NCBI RefSeq assembly: GCF_039534915.1
Contig: NZ_BAAAWE010000001.1
Span: 186,001 to 250,000, forward strand
Length of the DNA: 64,000 bases
Direction of reading: 5' to 3'
Source of the DNA: Streptomyces roseofulvus
Lineage (GTDB): Bacteria; Actinomycetota; Actinomycetes; Streptomycetales; Streptomycetaceae
The notes under the pieces are model-generated. The model saw only the letters and a list, made by a program, of their open reading frames with translations. It did no database searches and was not told where the DNA came from. The stretch's first letter is position 1, and every line of letters starts with the position of its first letter. Positions 24,837 to 35,088 of this stretch are shown here, piece after piece. Both the position numbers and the translations under genes were made by a program.

Positions 24837-26975
24837 TCAGCCGATTCCGGGGATGAGGGAGATGAGGACGTCGATGAGCTTGATGCCGACGAACGGGGCG
24901 ACCAGGCCGCCGAGTCCGTACAGACCGAGGTTGCGCCGCAGCATCGAGTCGGCGCTCGACGGGCGGTAGCGCACCCCCTTCAGGGCGAGCGGGACGAGGG
25001 CGACGATGATCAGCGCGTTGAAGATGACGGCCGACAGGATCGCGGATTCCGGGGAGGTCAGGCCCATGATGTTGAGCTTGTCGAGCGACGGGTAGGCCAC
25101 GGCGAACATCGCGGGGATGATCGCGAAGTACTTCGCGACGTCGTTGGCGATCGAGAAGGTGGTCAGGGCGCCCCGGGTGATGAGGAGCTGCTTGCCGATC
25201 TCGACGATCTCGATGAGCTTGGTCGGGTTCGAGTCGAGGTCGACCATGTTGCCGGCCTCCTTCGCGGCCGACGTGCCGGTGTTCATCGCCACGCCGACGT
25301 CGGCCTGTGCGAGCGCCGGCGCGTCGTTCGTGCCGTCACCCGTCATGGCGACGAGTTTGCCGCCGGCCTGCTCGCGCTTGATGAGGGCCATCTTGTCCTC
25401 GGGGGTGGCCTCGGCGAGGAAGTCGTCGACGCCCGCCTCCTCGGCGATGGCCTTCGCGGTCAGCGGGTTGTCACCCGTGATCATGATGGTCTTGATGCCC
25501 ATCCGGCGCAGTTCGTCGAACCGCTCCCGCATGCCCTGCTTGACGACGTCCTTGAGGTGGATGACGCCGAGAACCCGCGCGCCCTTGTCGTCGCGCACCG
25601 CCACGAGCAGCGGCGTGCCGCCGGCCTGGGAGATCCGGTCCGTGAGCGCCTGCGCCTCCTCGGCGACGCTGCCGCCCTGCTCCTTCACCCACGCGACGAC
25701 CGAACCGGTCGCTCCCTTGCGCACCTTGCGGCCGTCCACGTCCACGCCCGACATGCGCGTCTGGGCGGTGAACTCGATCCACTCGGCACCGGACAGCTCG
25801 CCCTGGTGGCGCTCGCGCAGCCCGTACTGCTGCTTCGCGAGGACGACGATCGAGCGGCCCTCGGGCGTCTCGTCCGCGAGGGAGGAGAGCTGGGCGGCGT
25901 CGGCCACCTCGGCCTCGGTGGTTCCGCGTACGGGGACGAACTCCGACGCCTGGCGGTTGCCCAGGGTGATGGTGCCGGTCTTGTCGAGCAGCAGCGTCGA
26001 CACGTCGCCGGCGGCTTCGACCGCGCGGCCCGACATGGCCAGGACGTTGCGCTGGACGAGCCGGTCCATGCCGGCGATGCCGATCGCGGAGAGCAGCGCA
26101 CCGATGGTGGTCGGGATCAGGCAGACCAGGAGCGCGGTGAGGACGATCAGCGAGGTCTGGTCGTCGGCTCCGGCGTAGATCGCGAACGGCTTCAGGGTGA
26201 CGACGGCGAGCAGGAAGACGATGGTGAGGGACGCCAGCAGGATGTTGAGGGCGATCTCGTTCGGGGTCTTCTGCCGGGCGGCGCCCTCGACGAGGTTGAT
26301 CATCCGGTCGATGAAGGTCTCGCCGGGCTTCGTCGTGATCTTGATGACGATGCGGTCGGAGAGGACCTTGGTGCCGCCGGTGACCGCGCACCGGTCGCCG
26401 CCGGACTCGCGGATCACGGGCGCCGACTCGCCGGTGATGGCCGACTCGTCCACGCTCGCGACGCCCTCGACGACGTCACCGTCGCCGGGGATGACGTCGC
26501 CGGCCTCGCAGACCACCAGGTCACCGATCTTCAGCTCGGTGCCGCGGACGCGTTCCTCGTTCGTGCCGATGATGCGGCGGGCGACGGTGTCGGTCTTGGC
26601 CTTGCGCAGGGTGTCCGCCTGCGCCTTGCCGCGGCCCTCGGCCACCGCCTCCGCGAGGTTGGCGAAGACCGTGGTCAGCCACAGCCAGACGGTGATGGCC
26701 CAACCGAACCAGTCGCCCGGGTTCTTGATCGCCAGCGCGGTGGTGACCACCGAGCCGACCAGCACCACGAACATGACCGGCGACTTGATCATCACGCGCG
26801 GGTCAAGCTTCTTGATCGCGTCAGGGAAAGAGGCGATCAGCTGCTTCGGATCGAAGAGGCCGCCGCCGACCCTGCCGGCCGACGGGTGCCCGCCGGACAG
26901 GTCGCCGTGTGGTGCTTTCGTCGAGGGGACGGAGGTGGACATGTCGTCCTCGTGCTTCTTTACGTCGATGGTCAT
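24837..26975 (-). CDS. kdpB: KdpB, P-type ATPase subunit
   Basis: A 712-residue P-type ATPase that powers K+ uptake. Visible motifs: TGES at 181-184, whose Ser is the inhibitory phosphorylation site in E. coli KdpB; DKTGT at 331-335 with the phosphorylated Asp; [12 protein letters not shown] in the hinge. The first 50 residues are a polar extension. ATG 26975 overlaps the kdpA stop by four bases (ATGA). The open frame continues upstream to 28508 only as antisense-like shadow of kdpA. All catalytic residues are intact. Confidence 0.97.
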   Translation of the reverse strand: MTIDVKKHEDDMSTSVPSTKAPHGDLSGGHPSAGRVGGGLFDPKQLIASFPDAIKKLDPRVMIKSPVMFVVLVGSVVTTALAIKNPGDWFGWAITVWLWLTTVFANLAEAVAEGRGKAQADTLRKAKTDTVARRIIGTNEERVRGTELKIGDLVVCEAGDVIPGDGDVVEGVASVDESAITGESAPVIRESGGDRCAVTGGTKVLSDRIVIKITTKPGETFIDRMINLVEGAARQKTPNEIALNILLASLTIVFLLAVVTLKPFAIYAGADDQTSLIVLTALLVCLIPTTIGALLSAIGIAGMDRLVQRNVLAMSGRAVEAAGDVSTLLLDKTGTITLGNRQASEFVPVRGTTEAEVADAAQLSSLADETPEGRSIVVLAKQQYGLRERHQGELSGAEWIEFTAQTRMSGVDVDGRKVRKGATGSVVAWVKEQGGSVAEEAQALTDRISQAGGTPLLVAVRDDKGARVLGVIHLKDVVKQGMRERFDELRRMGIKTIMITGDNPLTAKAIAEEAGVDDFLAEATPEDKMALIKREQAGGKLVAMTGDGTNDAPALAQADVGVAMNTGTSAAKEAGNMVDLDSNPTKLIEIVEIGKQLLITRGALTTFSIANDVAKYFAIIPAMFAVAYPSLDKLNIMGLTSPESAILSAVIFNALIIVALVPLALKGVRYRPSSADSMLRRNLGLYGLGGLVAPFVGIKLIDVLISLIPGIG

Positions 26976-28636
26976 GCCGCGAGCCCTTCGGCGAGCGGTC
27001 CCAGCGCGAGGGCCGGGAAGTAGGTGAGACCGGTGATGATCATGATCGTGCCGACCAGCAGGCCGGTGAACAGCGGCTTCTCGGTCCGCAGGGTGCCCGC
27101 GGTCTCGGGGACGGGCGTCTGCTCGGCGAGCGAGCCGGCCAGTGCGAGGACGAACACCATCGGGAGGAACCGGCCGAGCAGCATCGCGATGCCGATGGTC
27201 GAGTTGAACCACTGGGTGTCGGCGTTGAGGCCGGCGAAGGCCGAGCCGTTGTTGTTGGCGCCGGAGGTGAAGGCGTACAGGATCTCGGAGAAGCCGTGCG
27301 CGCCACTGTTCGTCATCGAGTGAGCGGGGGTGTCCAGCACGAACGAGGCGGCGGTGAAGCCGAGGACGAGCGCCGGGGTGACGAGGATGTAGCAGGCCGC
27401 GAACTTGATCTCGCGGGTGCCGATCTTCTTGCCCAGGTACTCCGGGGTGCGGCCGACCATCAGGCCCGCGATGAACACCGCGATGATCGCCATGATCAGC
27501 ATGCCGTAGAGGCCGGAGCCGACGCCGCCGGGCGCGATCTCGCCGAGCTGCATGCCCAGCAGGTTGATTCCACCCCCGAAACCGGTGTTCGACGAGTGGA
27601 AGGAGTTCACCGCGCCGGTCGAGGTCAGCGTGGTGGCGACCGAGAAGATCGCGGAGGCGCCGATGCCGAACCGGGTCTCCTTGCCCTCCATCGCCCCGCC
27701 GGCCAGCTCGAACGCCGGGCCCTTCCCGGCGAACTCGGTCCACATCATCAGCGCGGTGAAACCGATCCAGATGGTGACCATCGTGCCGAGGATCGCGTAC
27801 CCCTGCTTCAGCGAGCCGACCATGCGGCCGAACGTCCGCGTCAGCGCGAAGGGGATGACGAGGATCAGATAGATCTCGAAGAGGTTCGACAGCCCGTTGG
27901 GGTTCTCGAAGGGGTGGGCGGAGTTGGCGTTGAAGTAACCGCCGCCGTTGGTGCCCAGTTCCTTGATGACCTCCTGGGAGGCCACCGCCCCGCCGTTCCA
28001 CTGCTGCGTCCCGCCCGTGAACTGGCCGACCTCGTGGATGCCGGAGAAGTTCTGGATCGCTCCGCACGCGACGAGGACGAGGGCGCCGATCACGGCGATC
28101 GGGAGGAGGATGCGGACGACTCCGCGGACCAGGTCGGCCCAGAAGTTGCCCAGTTCGCCGGAGCGCGAGCGGGCGAAGCCGCGGACGAGGGCGACCGCGA
28201 CGGCCATGCCGACCGCCGCCGACACGAAGTTCTGCACCGCGAGGCCGCCGGTCTGCACGACGTGGCCCATGGCCTGCTCGCCGTAGTAAGACTGCCAGTT
28301 GGTGTTGGCGACGAAGGAGGCGGCGGTGTTGAACGCCTGGTCGGGGTCGATCGACACGAAGCCGAGCGAGCCGGGCAGCGACCCCTGCACCCGCTGGAGC
28401 AGGTAGAGGAAGAGGACGCTCACCGCGGAGAAGGCGAGGACGCCGCGCAGGTACGCGGGCCAGCGCATCTCGACCGCCGGGTTGGCGCCGATCGCCTTGT
28501 AGATCCACTTCTCGGGCTTCAGGTGCTTCTCCGAGGAGTACACCTTCGCCATGTGGTCACCCAGCGGCCGGTACGAGAGACCGAGCGCGACGATCAGTGC
28601 CAGGAGCTGGAGGATTCCAGCCAGGACGGGACTCAT
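26972..28636 (-). CDS. kdpA: KdpA, K+ channel subunit
   Basis: A 554-residue membrane protein with about ten helices and four pore-loop repeats: [49 protein letters not shown] and [15 protein letters not shown]. It binds K+ and passes it to KdpB. ATG 28636 is chosen because the family begins [15 protein letters not shown]; the frame runs on upstream over kdpF in a different reading. It lies 8 bases after kdpF and overlaps kdpB by four bases. Confidence 0.97.
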   Translation of the reverse strand: MSPVLAGILQLLALIVALGLSYRPLGDHMAKVYSSEKHLKPEKWIYKAIGANPAVEMRWPAYLRGVLAFSAVSVLFLYLLQRVQGSLPGSLGFVSIDPDQAFNTAASFVANTNWQSYYGEQAMGHVVQTGGLAVQNFVSAAVGMAVAVALVRGFARSRSGELGNFWADLVRGVVRILLPIAVIGALVLVACGAIQNFSGIHEVGQFTGGTQQWNGGAVASQEVIKELGTNGGGYFNANSAHPFENPNGLSNLFEIYLILVIPFALTRTFGRMVGSLKQGYAILGTMVTIWIGFTALMMWTEFAGKGPAFELAGGAMEGKETRFGIGASAIFSVATTLTSTGAVNSFHSSNTGFGGGINLLGMQLGEIAPGGVGSGLYGMLIMAIIAVFIAGLMVGRTPEYLGKKIGTREIKFAACYILVTPALVLGFTAASFVLDTPAHSMTNSGAHGFSEILYAFTSGANNNGSAFAGLNADTQWFNSTIGIAMLLGRFLPMVFVLALAGSLAEQTPVPETAGTLRTEKPLFTGLLVGTIMIITGLTYFPALALGPLAEGLAA

Positions 28637-28644
28637 ATCCGTAC

Positions 28645-28734
28645 TCAGAACCTCTCCGGCTTGACCAGCGCGAGGACGAGGTATCCCAGCAGGGCGGCGG
28701 CGACGAGCAGACCGATCACGTTCTCGGCACTCAC
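28645..28734 (-). CDS. kdpF: KdpF, small stabilising subunit
   Basis: A 29-residue single-span protein starting GTG: VSAENVIGLLVAAALLGYLV followed by LALVKPERF, the classical KdpF ending. KdpF helps hold the KdpABC complex together. It overlaps the preceding 27-residue ORF by four bases (GTGA) and is 8 bases before kdpA. It is too short for most automatic gene calls. Confidence 0.93.
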   Translation of the reverse strand: MSAENVIGLLVAAALLGYLVLALVKPERF

Positions 28735-28814
28735 AGCTTCGCCACCCCCTTGGCGATGAACGCCACCAGCGCGAAGACCGCGACCGTGGTGACGACGAAG
28801 GCCACGTCGGCCAT
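28731..28814 (-). CDS. 27-residue membrane microprotein, first in the kdp operon
   Basis: ATG 28814 with GGGAG 6 bases upstream opens MADVAFVVTTVAVFALVAFI followed by AKGVAKL. It is one hydrophobic helix with a basic tail and the inverse charge pattern to a leader peptide. Its stop overlaps the kdpF start by four bases, so the two are translationally coupled. The strong ribosome binding site and coupling make it a real gene in my view. It could be a second KdpF-like subunit or a regulatory microprotein; no function is known to me. Confidence 0.75.
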   Translation of the reverse strand: MADVAFVVTTVAVFALVAFIAKGVAKL

Positions 28815-28892
28815 CGTGAACTCCCGGAAGAAGGAAGAGCGGATTCTCTGACGAGATGAGGAAACAGCCTTTTCGGCCGCACTCCGTCGTCG

Positions 28893-28931
28893 TTGACGCC
28901 GCTCTAACGTCCTTGACGCCGCTCTTGACGC
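28893..28931. promoter_or_regulatory. TTGACGC direct repeats upstream of kdp (candidate KdpE boxes)
   Basis: TTGACGC occurs at 28893-28899, 28913-28919 and 28925-28931, with a degenerate copy CTAACGT at 28904-28910. The pairs are spaced 11 and 12 bases, the usual geometry of OmpR-family sites. They lie 79-117 bases upstream of the first kdp ORF. Similar pairs occur at 29476-29493 and 33566-33615. Confidence 0.55.
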
Positions 28932-28994
28932 GTCCCCTACGCGACCGGCTCCCGTGCCTGACTGGGGGCATCGTTCGCACGTCCCAGGCCGCTG

Positions 28995-29389
28995 TCAGGG
29001 CTCCGTAGGGGCGGGGACACCCTGCGTCCGGGAGTACGCGCAGGGCAGCGTGACGACCATGGGCGGTCCTTCCCCGGGGGTGTCCGTCGGGGTGAACCAG
29101 CCGCCCTGAGCCTTCGGGTACGCCCGCCGCGCCCTCGACCGGGACCGGTACGGCTCCGGGCACCTGGCACGGCTCGGTGTGGAAGAAGTCGAACCCGGCC
29201 GCCGTCACCGCCGCAAGCGCGCCGGCCCACCGGTTCCCCACGCCGAGACGGCGACGGCCACGAGGACCAGCACCAGCGCGAGGTGGGCGGGAGTGACGGT
29301 CGCACGGACCGGCAGCAACGCGAGCGCCACGAGGAAGGGGCGAGGACCGCGGCCGCCACGGCGCCGACCTCCCGGAACGGCACACGCAT
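28995..29389 (-). pseudogene. DUF4118 (KdpD-like membrane domain) gene, frameshifted
   Basis: From ATG 29389 the product reads [17 protein letters not shown], then in the next frame [20 protein letters not shown] and [14 protein letters not shown], then in the third frame [20 protein letters not shown], and ends at a stop at 28995. This is the DUF4118 membrane segment found in KdpD and as stand-alone Streptomyces proteins. Three frames are needed, so at least two indels break it. It sits just upstream of the kdp operon in the same direction. With kdpD truncated at the other end of the locus, both copies of this membrane module are lost. Confidence 0.7.
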
Positions 29390-29475
29390 CGTCGGCCTCC
29401 TCGATGGCCCCCGTACGCCGGGGACGCCTCAAGGCTGCGCCCGGTGTGAGGAACGTGACGCCCCACCGGCGGATC

Positions 29476-29493
29476 TTGACGCTTCCCTGACGC
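29476..29493. promoter_or_regulatory. TTGACGC / CTGACGC direct repeat
   Basis: TTGACGC at 29476-29482 and CTGACGC at 29487-29493 are spaced exactly 11 bases. They are 87-104 bases upstream of the DUF4118 remnant, in the same orientation as the kdp repeats, and also 99-116 bases before the APC transporter gene on the other strand. Confidence 0.5.
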
Positions 29494-29591
29494 GCTCGAC
29501 TGCTGAACCCTCTCAGCCGCTGCTTACGCTGGCTCGGCCGCGCGACCAGCGGCCCGAATCCCTTCGTCGAGCAGACCCCAGGAGCACCCCC

Positions 29592-31547
29592 ATGGCCACC
29601 ACGACCGATACGCGCGGCAGCAGGCTGCGCGCGTGGATGCTGGAGGGCCTGTCCGACATGGGCAAGGGCAAACCCTCCCGCCCGAAGGAGACGGCCCCGA
29701 ACGCCGGGCACACCGGGCAGCCCTGGTACCGGGTCATGTGCCTGACCGGTGTCGACTACTTCTCGACCCTCGGCTACCAGCCCGGCATCGCCGCCCTCGC
29801 GGCCGGCCTGCTCTCCCCCATCGCCACGATCGTCCTCGTGGTCGTCACCCTCGCGGGCGCGCTGCCGGTCTACCGGCGGGTGGCCGAGGAGAGCCCGCAC
29901 GGCGAGGGCTCGATCGCGATGCTTTCGCGACTGCTGTCCTTCTGGAAGGGCAAGCTCTTCGTCCTCACGCTGCTGGGCTTCGCGGCGACCGACTTCCTCA
30001 TCACCATCACCCTGTCGGCCGCCGACGCCTCCACCCACCTCGTGGAGAACCCGCACCTGGAGTCGGCCCTGCACGACCAACAGGTCCTCATCACGATGGT
30101 GCTGATCGCGCTGCTCGGCGCGGTCTTCCTGAAGGGGTTCCTGGAGGCCATCGGCGTCGCCGTCGCGCTGGTGGGGATCTATCTCGCGCTGAACGCGGTC
30201 GTCGTGGTCAAGGGCCTGTGGCAGGTGCTGACCGAGGGGCACGTCGTCACCGACTGGACCGCCGCCCTGACGCAGGAGCACGGCAACGTCCTCGTCATGA
30301 TCGGCGTCGCGCTGATCGTCTTCCCCAAGCTCGCCCTCGGCCTGTCCGGATTCGAGACCGGCGTCGCCGTCATGCCTCACGTCAAGGGCCACCAGGGCGA
30401 CACCGAGGCGCAGCCCGCCGGCCGGATCCGTGACACCAAGAAGCTCCTGACGACCGCCGCGCTCATCATGAGCGTCTTCCTCATCTGCACGAGTTTCATC
30501 ACCACGGTGCTGATCCCGCACGAGGAGTTCGAGTCCGGCGGCAAAGCCAATGGCCGCGCGCTCGCCTACCTGGCCCACGAGTACCTGGGCAACGCCTTCG
30601 GCACCGTCTACGACGTCTCCACGATCCTCATCCTCTGGTTCGCGGGCGCCTCCGCCATGGCCGGCCTGCTCAACCTGATGCCGCGCTACCTGCCGAAGTA
30701 CGGCATGGCCCCGCACTGGGCGCGAGCCGTGCGCCCCATGGTCATCGTCTTCACCCTCGTCGCCTTCCTCGTGACCTGGATCTTCGACGCCGACGTCGAC
30801 GCCCAGGGCGGCGCCTACGCCACCGGCGTCCTGGTGCTCATCTGCTCGGCCGCCATCGCGGTGACCATCGCGGCCCGCAAGGCAGGGCAGCGCGGCTGGA
30901 CGATCGGGTTCGGGATCATCTCCGTCGTCTTCCTGTACACGACGGTCGTCAATGTCATCGAGCGCCCGGACGGCGTGAAGATCGGCGCCTGCTTCATCGC
31001 CGGCATCATCCTGATCTCGCTGCTCTCCCGGCTCGGCCGCGCCTTCGAGCTCCGGGTCACCCACGTCGAGCTCGACGACATGGCCGAGCGGTTCATCCGC
31101 GACATCGCCAGCCGGACCCCGCGGTTCATCGCCAACGAGCCGGACAACCGCGACGCGGAGGAGTACCGGGCGAAGAAGGACCAGATCCGCGCCGACAACG
31201 ACCTGCCCGGCACGGAGGACTTCGTCTTCGTCGAGGTGACGGTCACCGACCCGTCGGAGTTCGAGGCCGGCCTCACCGTCCGCGGCGAGGTGCTGCACGA
31301 CCGCTTCCGGGTGCTCACCGTCGAGTCCTCTTCCGTCCCCAATGCTCTGGCGGCTCTCCTGCTCCACGCCCGGGACATGACCGGCGTCCGCCCGCACGTC
31401 TACTTCGAGTGGACCGAGGGCAACCCCTTCGCCAACTTCCTCCGCTTCTTCCTCTTCGGTCAGGGCGAGATCGCCCCGGTCACCCGCGAGATCCTGCGCG
31501 AGGCGGAGTCCGACCGGGACCGCCGCCCCCGCGTCCACGTCGGCTGA
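29592..31547 (+). CDS. APC-superfamily transporter with cytoplasmic C-terminal domain
   Basis: A 651-residue protein with about 12 helices. The first is at [20 protein letters not shown], matching the APC unwound-helix region, and others include [20 protein letters not shown]. From about residue 480 a soluble domain follows ([40 protein letters not shown]). GGAGC precedes ATG 29592. The family is usually labelled amino-acid permease, but it lies between the kdp operon and a KimA-like K+ transporter, so K+ or another cation is a fair alternative. Substrate residues cannot be assigned. It is convergent with the KimA-like gene. Confidence 0.88.
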   Translation: MATTTDTRGSRLRAWMLEGLSDMGKGKPSRPKETAPNAGHTGQPWYRVMCLTGVDYFSTLGYQPGIAALAAGLLSPIATIVLVVVTLAGALPVYRRVAEESPHGEGSIAMLSRLLSFWKGKLFVLTLLGFAATDFLITITLSAADASTHLVENPHLESALHDQQVLITMVLIALLGAVFLKGFLEAIGVAVALVGIYLALNAVVVVKGLWQVLTEGHVVTDWTAALTQEHGNVLVMIGVALIVFPKLALGLSGFETGVAVMPHVKGHQGDTEAQPAGRIRDTKKLLTTAALIMSVFLICTSFITTVLIPHEEFESGGKANGRALAYLAHEYLGNAFGTVYDVSTILILWFAGASAMAGLLNLMPRYLPKYGMAPHWARAVRPMVIVFTLVAFLVTWIFDADVDAQGGAYATGVLVLICSAAIAVTIAARKAGQRGWTIGFGIISVVFLYTTVVNVIERPDGVKIGACFIAGIILISLLSRLGRAFELRVTHVELDDMAERFIRDIASRTPRFIANEPDNRDAEEYRAKKDQIRADNDLPGTEDFVFVEVTVTDPSEFEAGLTVRGEVLHDRFRVLTVESSSVPNALAALLLHARDMTGVRPHVYFEWTEGNPFANFLRFFLFGQGEIAPVTREILREAESDRDRRPRVHVG

Positions 31548-31565
31548 CCGGACGGCCGCCCCTCG

Positions 31566-31604
31566 CCCCTGGTGCACGGCCGTCGTGAGACCCATGGCCA
31601 GGGG
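31566..31604. terminator. Weak hairpin between convergent transporters
   Basis: CCCCTGG (31566-31572) can pair with CCAGGGG (31598-31604) around a 25-base loop in the 111-bp convergent gap. It is a plausible shared terminator but there is no T-tract. Confidence 0.3.
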
Positions 31605-31658
31605 TCCTGTCTCCGGCGGCGTGTCCGCGTCGGAGGCATGGCGGAGACCATCGGCCGG

Positions 31659-33497
31659 CTAGCGGTTCCCGAGCCGGAACCTGAGCCGGCAGATCACGGC
31701 GTCGGTGTCCCGGCGCAGGGCGTGGGCGACGACCGCGCCGCGCTGGTTCTGGAGCAGTCGCTGCCACAGCCGCTCGGGCTCGGCCTCGGGAATCAGGACC
31801 GTGACACGCGTTGCGGGGGCGGCGTCGCGCACTGCGCGGACGTAGGCGCTGAGGGGCCGGCCGAGCGAGCGGTGTTCGAAGGAGAGCCGGACGAGCTGGA
31901 CGCCCGGGTTCCACAGGTCCCAGTCACGCTCCAGGGCCTCGGTAGCCGCGAGGTCCTCGGGGTCGGGATGGCAGACGGTCACGGCGCGGACCTCGTCGCC
32001 GAGGGAGACGGCGGTGGTGAGGGCCTCGCTGGTGAGCCGGGTGAGCGAGGAGACGGGGACCAGGACCAGGGAGCGCTCGCGGTGCGGCGGCTCCGGGATC
32101 CTGCCCACGCCGAGGCGCTCGCCGATCCGCCCGTACGCGCGATGGACGGTCTCGAAGGCGAGGACGAGCGCGGGCAGGGCGATCACGATCAGCCAGGCTC
32201 CGTCGTGGAACTTCGTGGCGGTGACGACGACGGCGGAGACGCCGGTCAGGACGGCGCCGAGACCGTTGAGCAAGGCCCTGCCCCACTGCCGGGTGGCCCT
32301 CCAGCGCAGGACCATGCCGGCCTGGGCGATCGTGAAGCCGACGAAGACACCGATCGCGAAGAGCGGCACCAGGGTGTTGGTGTCGCCTCCGGAGAAGACC
32401 AGCAGTGCCGCCGAGACGATCGCCAGCCACACCACGCCGTGCCGGTGCACCTGCCGGTCCGCCTTCAGGCCGAAGACGTGCGGCGCGTAGTTGTCCCGGG
32501 CCAGCAGTTTCAGCAGGACGGGTAACCCGCCGAAGGAGGTGTTGGCCGAGAGCGCCAGCAGCACCACGGTCGCGAACTGCACGACGTAGAAGGCTCCGTT
32601 GTGGCCGAGGGAGGCGTCGGTGAGCTGGGCAAGGACGGTGACGCCCTCCACCGGCTGGAGCCCGAAACGGGAGATCAGCACCGACAGCCCGATCAGCATC
32701 ACGCCCAGCAGCCCGCCCAGTGCCACCTCCGCGCGCATCGCCCGGCGGGCGGCCGGCGGCCGGAAGGACGGCACCGCGTTGGCTATCGCCTCCACACCGG
32801 TCAGCGCGGAGCAGCCGGAGGCGAACGCTTTGAGAAGGAGCAGAGCGCCGACGGTGGTGGCGTTGTCAGCGAGGACGGAGCCGTGTCCGTCGGAGGCCGC
32901 GGTGGATGCCGGCGCGTCGCGGAACAGGCCGACGGCGATCACGACGAGGATCGCGCCGACGAAGACGGCGGTCGGGACGATGAAGGCGCGGGCCGAGTCG
33001 ACGATCCCCCGCAGGTTCACGGCCGTGACGAGCACCAGGACACCGAGGCAGATCATCAGCCGGTCGCCGTACAGGCCGGGGAAGGCGGACGTCAGCGCGG
33101 CCACACCGGCGGTGACCGCGACGGCCACGTTCAACACGTAGTCGAGGACCAGCGAACCGGCCGCGACGAGGCTCGTACGACGTCCCAGGTGCGCCTTCGC
33201 CACGGCGTAGGAACCGCCGCCGTCCGGGAACGCGGCGATGACCTGACGGTACGAGGCGACCAGCACGGCGAGCAGCCCCGCGATGGCGAGCGTCACCGGC
33301 AGCGTGAACCCCAGCCCGTGCCCGCCGGCGGTGGCGAGGACCAGCACGACGGCCTCGGGCCCGTACGCCACCGACGCCATCGCGTCCAGGGACAGGGCCG
33401 CGAGCCCGGTGACGGCGGTCAGTTTGTGCCGCGCGCCGGTATCGGGCGGTTCCTCGGCACCGGGTACGGCGTCCTTCTCGGCGGTCACGGTGGTCAT
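31659..33497 (-). CDS. KimA-like APC-superfamily transporter (likely K+ uptake)
   Basis: A 612-residue protein. The N-terminal two thirds have about 12 helices, with SLDAMASVAYGPEAVVLVLA and FPDGGGSYAVAKAHLGR, which resemble the KimA (YdaO) type of high-affinity K+/H+ symporter. The last 170 residues form a cytoplasmic alpha/beta domain of universal-stress-protein type (RSLVLVPVSSLTRLTSEALT, PATRVTVLIPEAEPERLWQR). KimA proteins are inhibited by c-di-AMP in other bacteria. Start ATG 33497. The neighbours are K+ genes, and TTGACGC-type repeats occur 69-118 bases upstream. Assignment as an amino-acid permease cannot be excluded. Confidence 0.85.
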   Translation of the reverse strand: MTTVTAEKDAVPGAEEPPDTGARHKLTAVTGLAALSLDAMASVAYGPEAVVLVLATAGGHGLGFTLPVTLAIAGLLAVLVASYRQVIAAFPDGGGSYAVAKAHLGRRTSLVAAGSLVLDYVLNVAVAVTAGVAALTSAFPGLYGDRLMICLGVLVLVTAVNLRGIVDSARAFIVPTAVFVGAILVVIAVGLFRDAPASTAASDGHGSVLADNATTVGALLLLKAFASGCSALTGVEAIANAVPSFRPPAARRAMRAEVALGGLLGVMLIGLSVLISRFGLQPVEGVTVLAQLTDASLGHNGAFYVVQFATVVLLALSANTSFGGLPVLLKLLARDNYAPHVFGLKADRQVHRHGVVWLAIVSAALLVFSGGDTNTLVPLFAIGVFVGFTIAQAGMVLRWRATRQWGRALLNGLGAVLTGVSAVVVTATKFHDGAWLIVIALPALVLAFETVHRAYGRIGERLGVGRIPEPPHRERSLVLVPVSSLTRLTSEALTTAVSLGDEVRAVTVCHPDPEDLAATEALERDWDLWNPGVQLVRLSFEHRSLGRPLSAYVRAVRDAAPATRVTVLIPEAEPERLWQRLLQNQRGAVVAHALRRDTDAVICRLRFRLGNR

Positions 33498-33565
33498 GCG
33501 GGCGGGACTCCTTCAGATCGGGTTCCGCTCAGCGTCCACCCCTCCCCCATGCTTGTCCGCCCGTC

Positions 33566-33615
33566 CTGGCGCGTTCTTGGCGCCGCTCTGCCCTCCCCTG
33601 ACAGCTCCTTGACGC
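33566..33615. promoter_or_regulatory. Two pairs of TTGACGC-like repeats upstream of the KimA-like gene
   Basis: CTGGCGC (33566) and TTGGCGC (33577), then CTGACAG (33598) and TTGACGC (33609): each pair is spaced 11 bases and the pairs are 32 bases, about three turns, apart. Orientation and distance to the gene are the same as at kdpF. Confidence 0.5.
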
Positions 33616-33690
33616 CCGGCCTCGACGGCGTGAAGACTCCCGGGCACCGGCCGACCTGCCCGCCCGCAGCCCTGCAGTGCGCCCCCCCGT

Positions 33691-35088
33691 TCAGCCTTCG
33701 CTCACCCGGATCCGCTGCCACTTCGCGAACGCACGCACGGCGTCGGACAGCTGGGGCGTGGTGTCGAGCGGGGTGAGCCTGCGCGTACGGATCCGGGTGG
33801 CACCGTTCCGGCCGCTGCGGACCCAGGTCGGGTGGTGGGCACCCGTGGGCAGTTGCCGCACCACGGCGAGGTGGACGGTCAGCTCCGTCCACCCGGAGTG
33901 CCGGGTCAGCTCCAGTGCCTCGATGTCGTGCCAGGGCATGACCACGAGGTTGTTCGGCGGGCCCAGTCCGATACCGCGGCTGCTGAGGGAGAGGCCGTCC
34001 TTGGCCGTACCGAGCAGGCCGAGGAGCCGGATGGCCAGGAAGAAGGCGGCCGACCCGCACGTCACCGGTACCGCGACGGGGACGGCGTCCGTGCCGCTCA
34101 GCACCGCTCCGGTGACGAGTCCGGCCACACCGAGCGCGTTGCGCAGGATCTGCACGAGCCAGACGGATCTGCGAACGCCGTACACGGCCAGGGGAGGGGA
34201 CGGGTTCTCCGCCGTCACCGTCGGCGGCTGCCGTGGGGGCCGCGGCGGCGATGGAACGGTGCGAGGGGGTGGCGCGTCGTCGAGCACCGTGTCGTCGTGC
34301 GTCGGCGTGGCTCCGGCCTCCGCTGCGCACAGGTTGAGCAGTTCGTGCGGGTCCGGGCGGCGGGAAGGCTCCTTGTGGAGGCAGGCGAGGACCACGGGCC
34401 GCAGCGATGGCGGCACTGTGGAGACGTCCGGATTCTCGTGCACCACCCGGTACATCAGTCCGGCGGGCGAGCCGTGGCCGAACGCGCTGCCGCCGGACGC
34501 CGAGACGAGGACCGCGCCAAGAGCGAAGACGTCGCTCGCCCCCGTGACCGGACGTCCGAGGGCCTGCTCCGGGGAGTGGTATCCCGCGGTGCCGACCACC
34601 ACGCCGTCGGTCGTCAGCCGGGACTCCTCGACGGCCCGGGCGATCCCGAAGTCCAGGACGCGGGGGCCGTCGGAGGCCAGAACGATGTTGGCGGGCTTCA
34701 GGTCGCGGTGCACGAGACCGTGGCTGTGGATCGCCTTGAGTGCCTCGGCCAGCGCCGCGGCGAGCCGCCACAACTCCGCTGCGGAAAGTGCTCCGCGCTC
34801 GGCGATCTCCGCCTGCAGGGTCGGTCCCTCGACGTATGCGCTGGCCATCCACGGCTGTGGGGCGTCCGCATCCGCGTCGACCACGGCCGCCGTATGGAAG
34901 CCCCCGACCTTGCGGGCAGCCTCGATCTCCTGGCGGAAGCGTTCCCTGAACCGGGGGTCGGCTGCGAACTCCGGCCGGATGACCTTGATGGCCACGAGCC
35001 TTCCCGACCGCGAGCGTGCCAGAAAGACGGAGCCCATTCCTCCACTGCCCAGCAGGCGGACGACCGTGTAGTCGCCGATCCGCTCCAC
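33691..35088 (-). CDS. Membrane-bound serine/threonine protein kinase
   Basis: A 465-residue Hanks-type kinase. Residues 1-265 have the glycine loop LLGSGGMGSVFLAR, catalytic Lys35 in VAIKVI, HRDLKPAN and LDFGIARAVEE. A Pro-rich linker (about 280-310) leads to two hydrophobic helices (QILRNALGVAGLVTGAVLSG; VPVTCGSAAFFLAIRLLGLL) and a C-terminal PH-like domain of about 100 residues (LSLSSRGIGLGPPNNLVVMP, TELTVHLAVVRQLP). No PASTA repeats. It starts at GTG 35088. It lies upstream of the KimA-like gene in the same direction with 193 bases between, so a role in K+ or osmotic control is possible but unproven. Confidence 0.92.
   Translation of the reverse strand: MERIGDYTVVRLLGSGGMGSVFLARSRSGRLVAIKVIRPEFAADPRFRERFRQEIEAARKVGGFHTAAVVDADADAPQPWMASAYVEGPTLQAEIAERGALSAAELWRLAAALAEALKAIHSHGLVHRDLKPANIVLASDGPRVLDFGIARAVEESRLTTDGVVVGTAGYHSPEQALGRPVTGASDVFALGAVLVSASGGSAFGHGSPAGLMYRVVHENPDVSTVPPSLRPVVLACLHKEPSRRPDPHELLNLCAAEAGATPTHDDTVLDDAPPPRTVPSPPRPPRQPPTVTAENPSPPLAVYGVRRSVWLVQILRNALGVAGLVTGAVLSGTDAVPVAVPVTCGSAAFFLAIRLLGLLGTAKDGLSLSSRGIGLGPPNNLVVMPWHDIEALELTRHSGWTELTVHLAVVRQLPTGAHHPTWVRSGRNGATRIRTRRLTPLDTTPQLSDAVRAFAKWQRIRVSEG

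Noticed and set aside
26976..28508. Extension of the kdpB frame upstream to give 1223 residues
   Set aside because: The extension overlaps kdpA in another frame and has no membrane pattern; kdpB starts in an ATGA overlap at 26975.
33498..33690. c-di-AMP (ydaO-type) riboswitch before the KimA-like gene
   Set aside because: I could not find the conserved ydaO core or stems; only direct repeats are evident.
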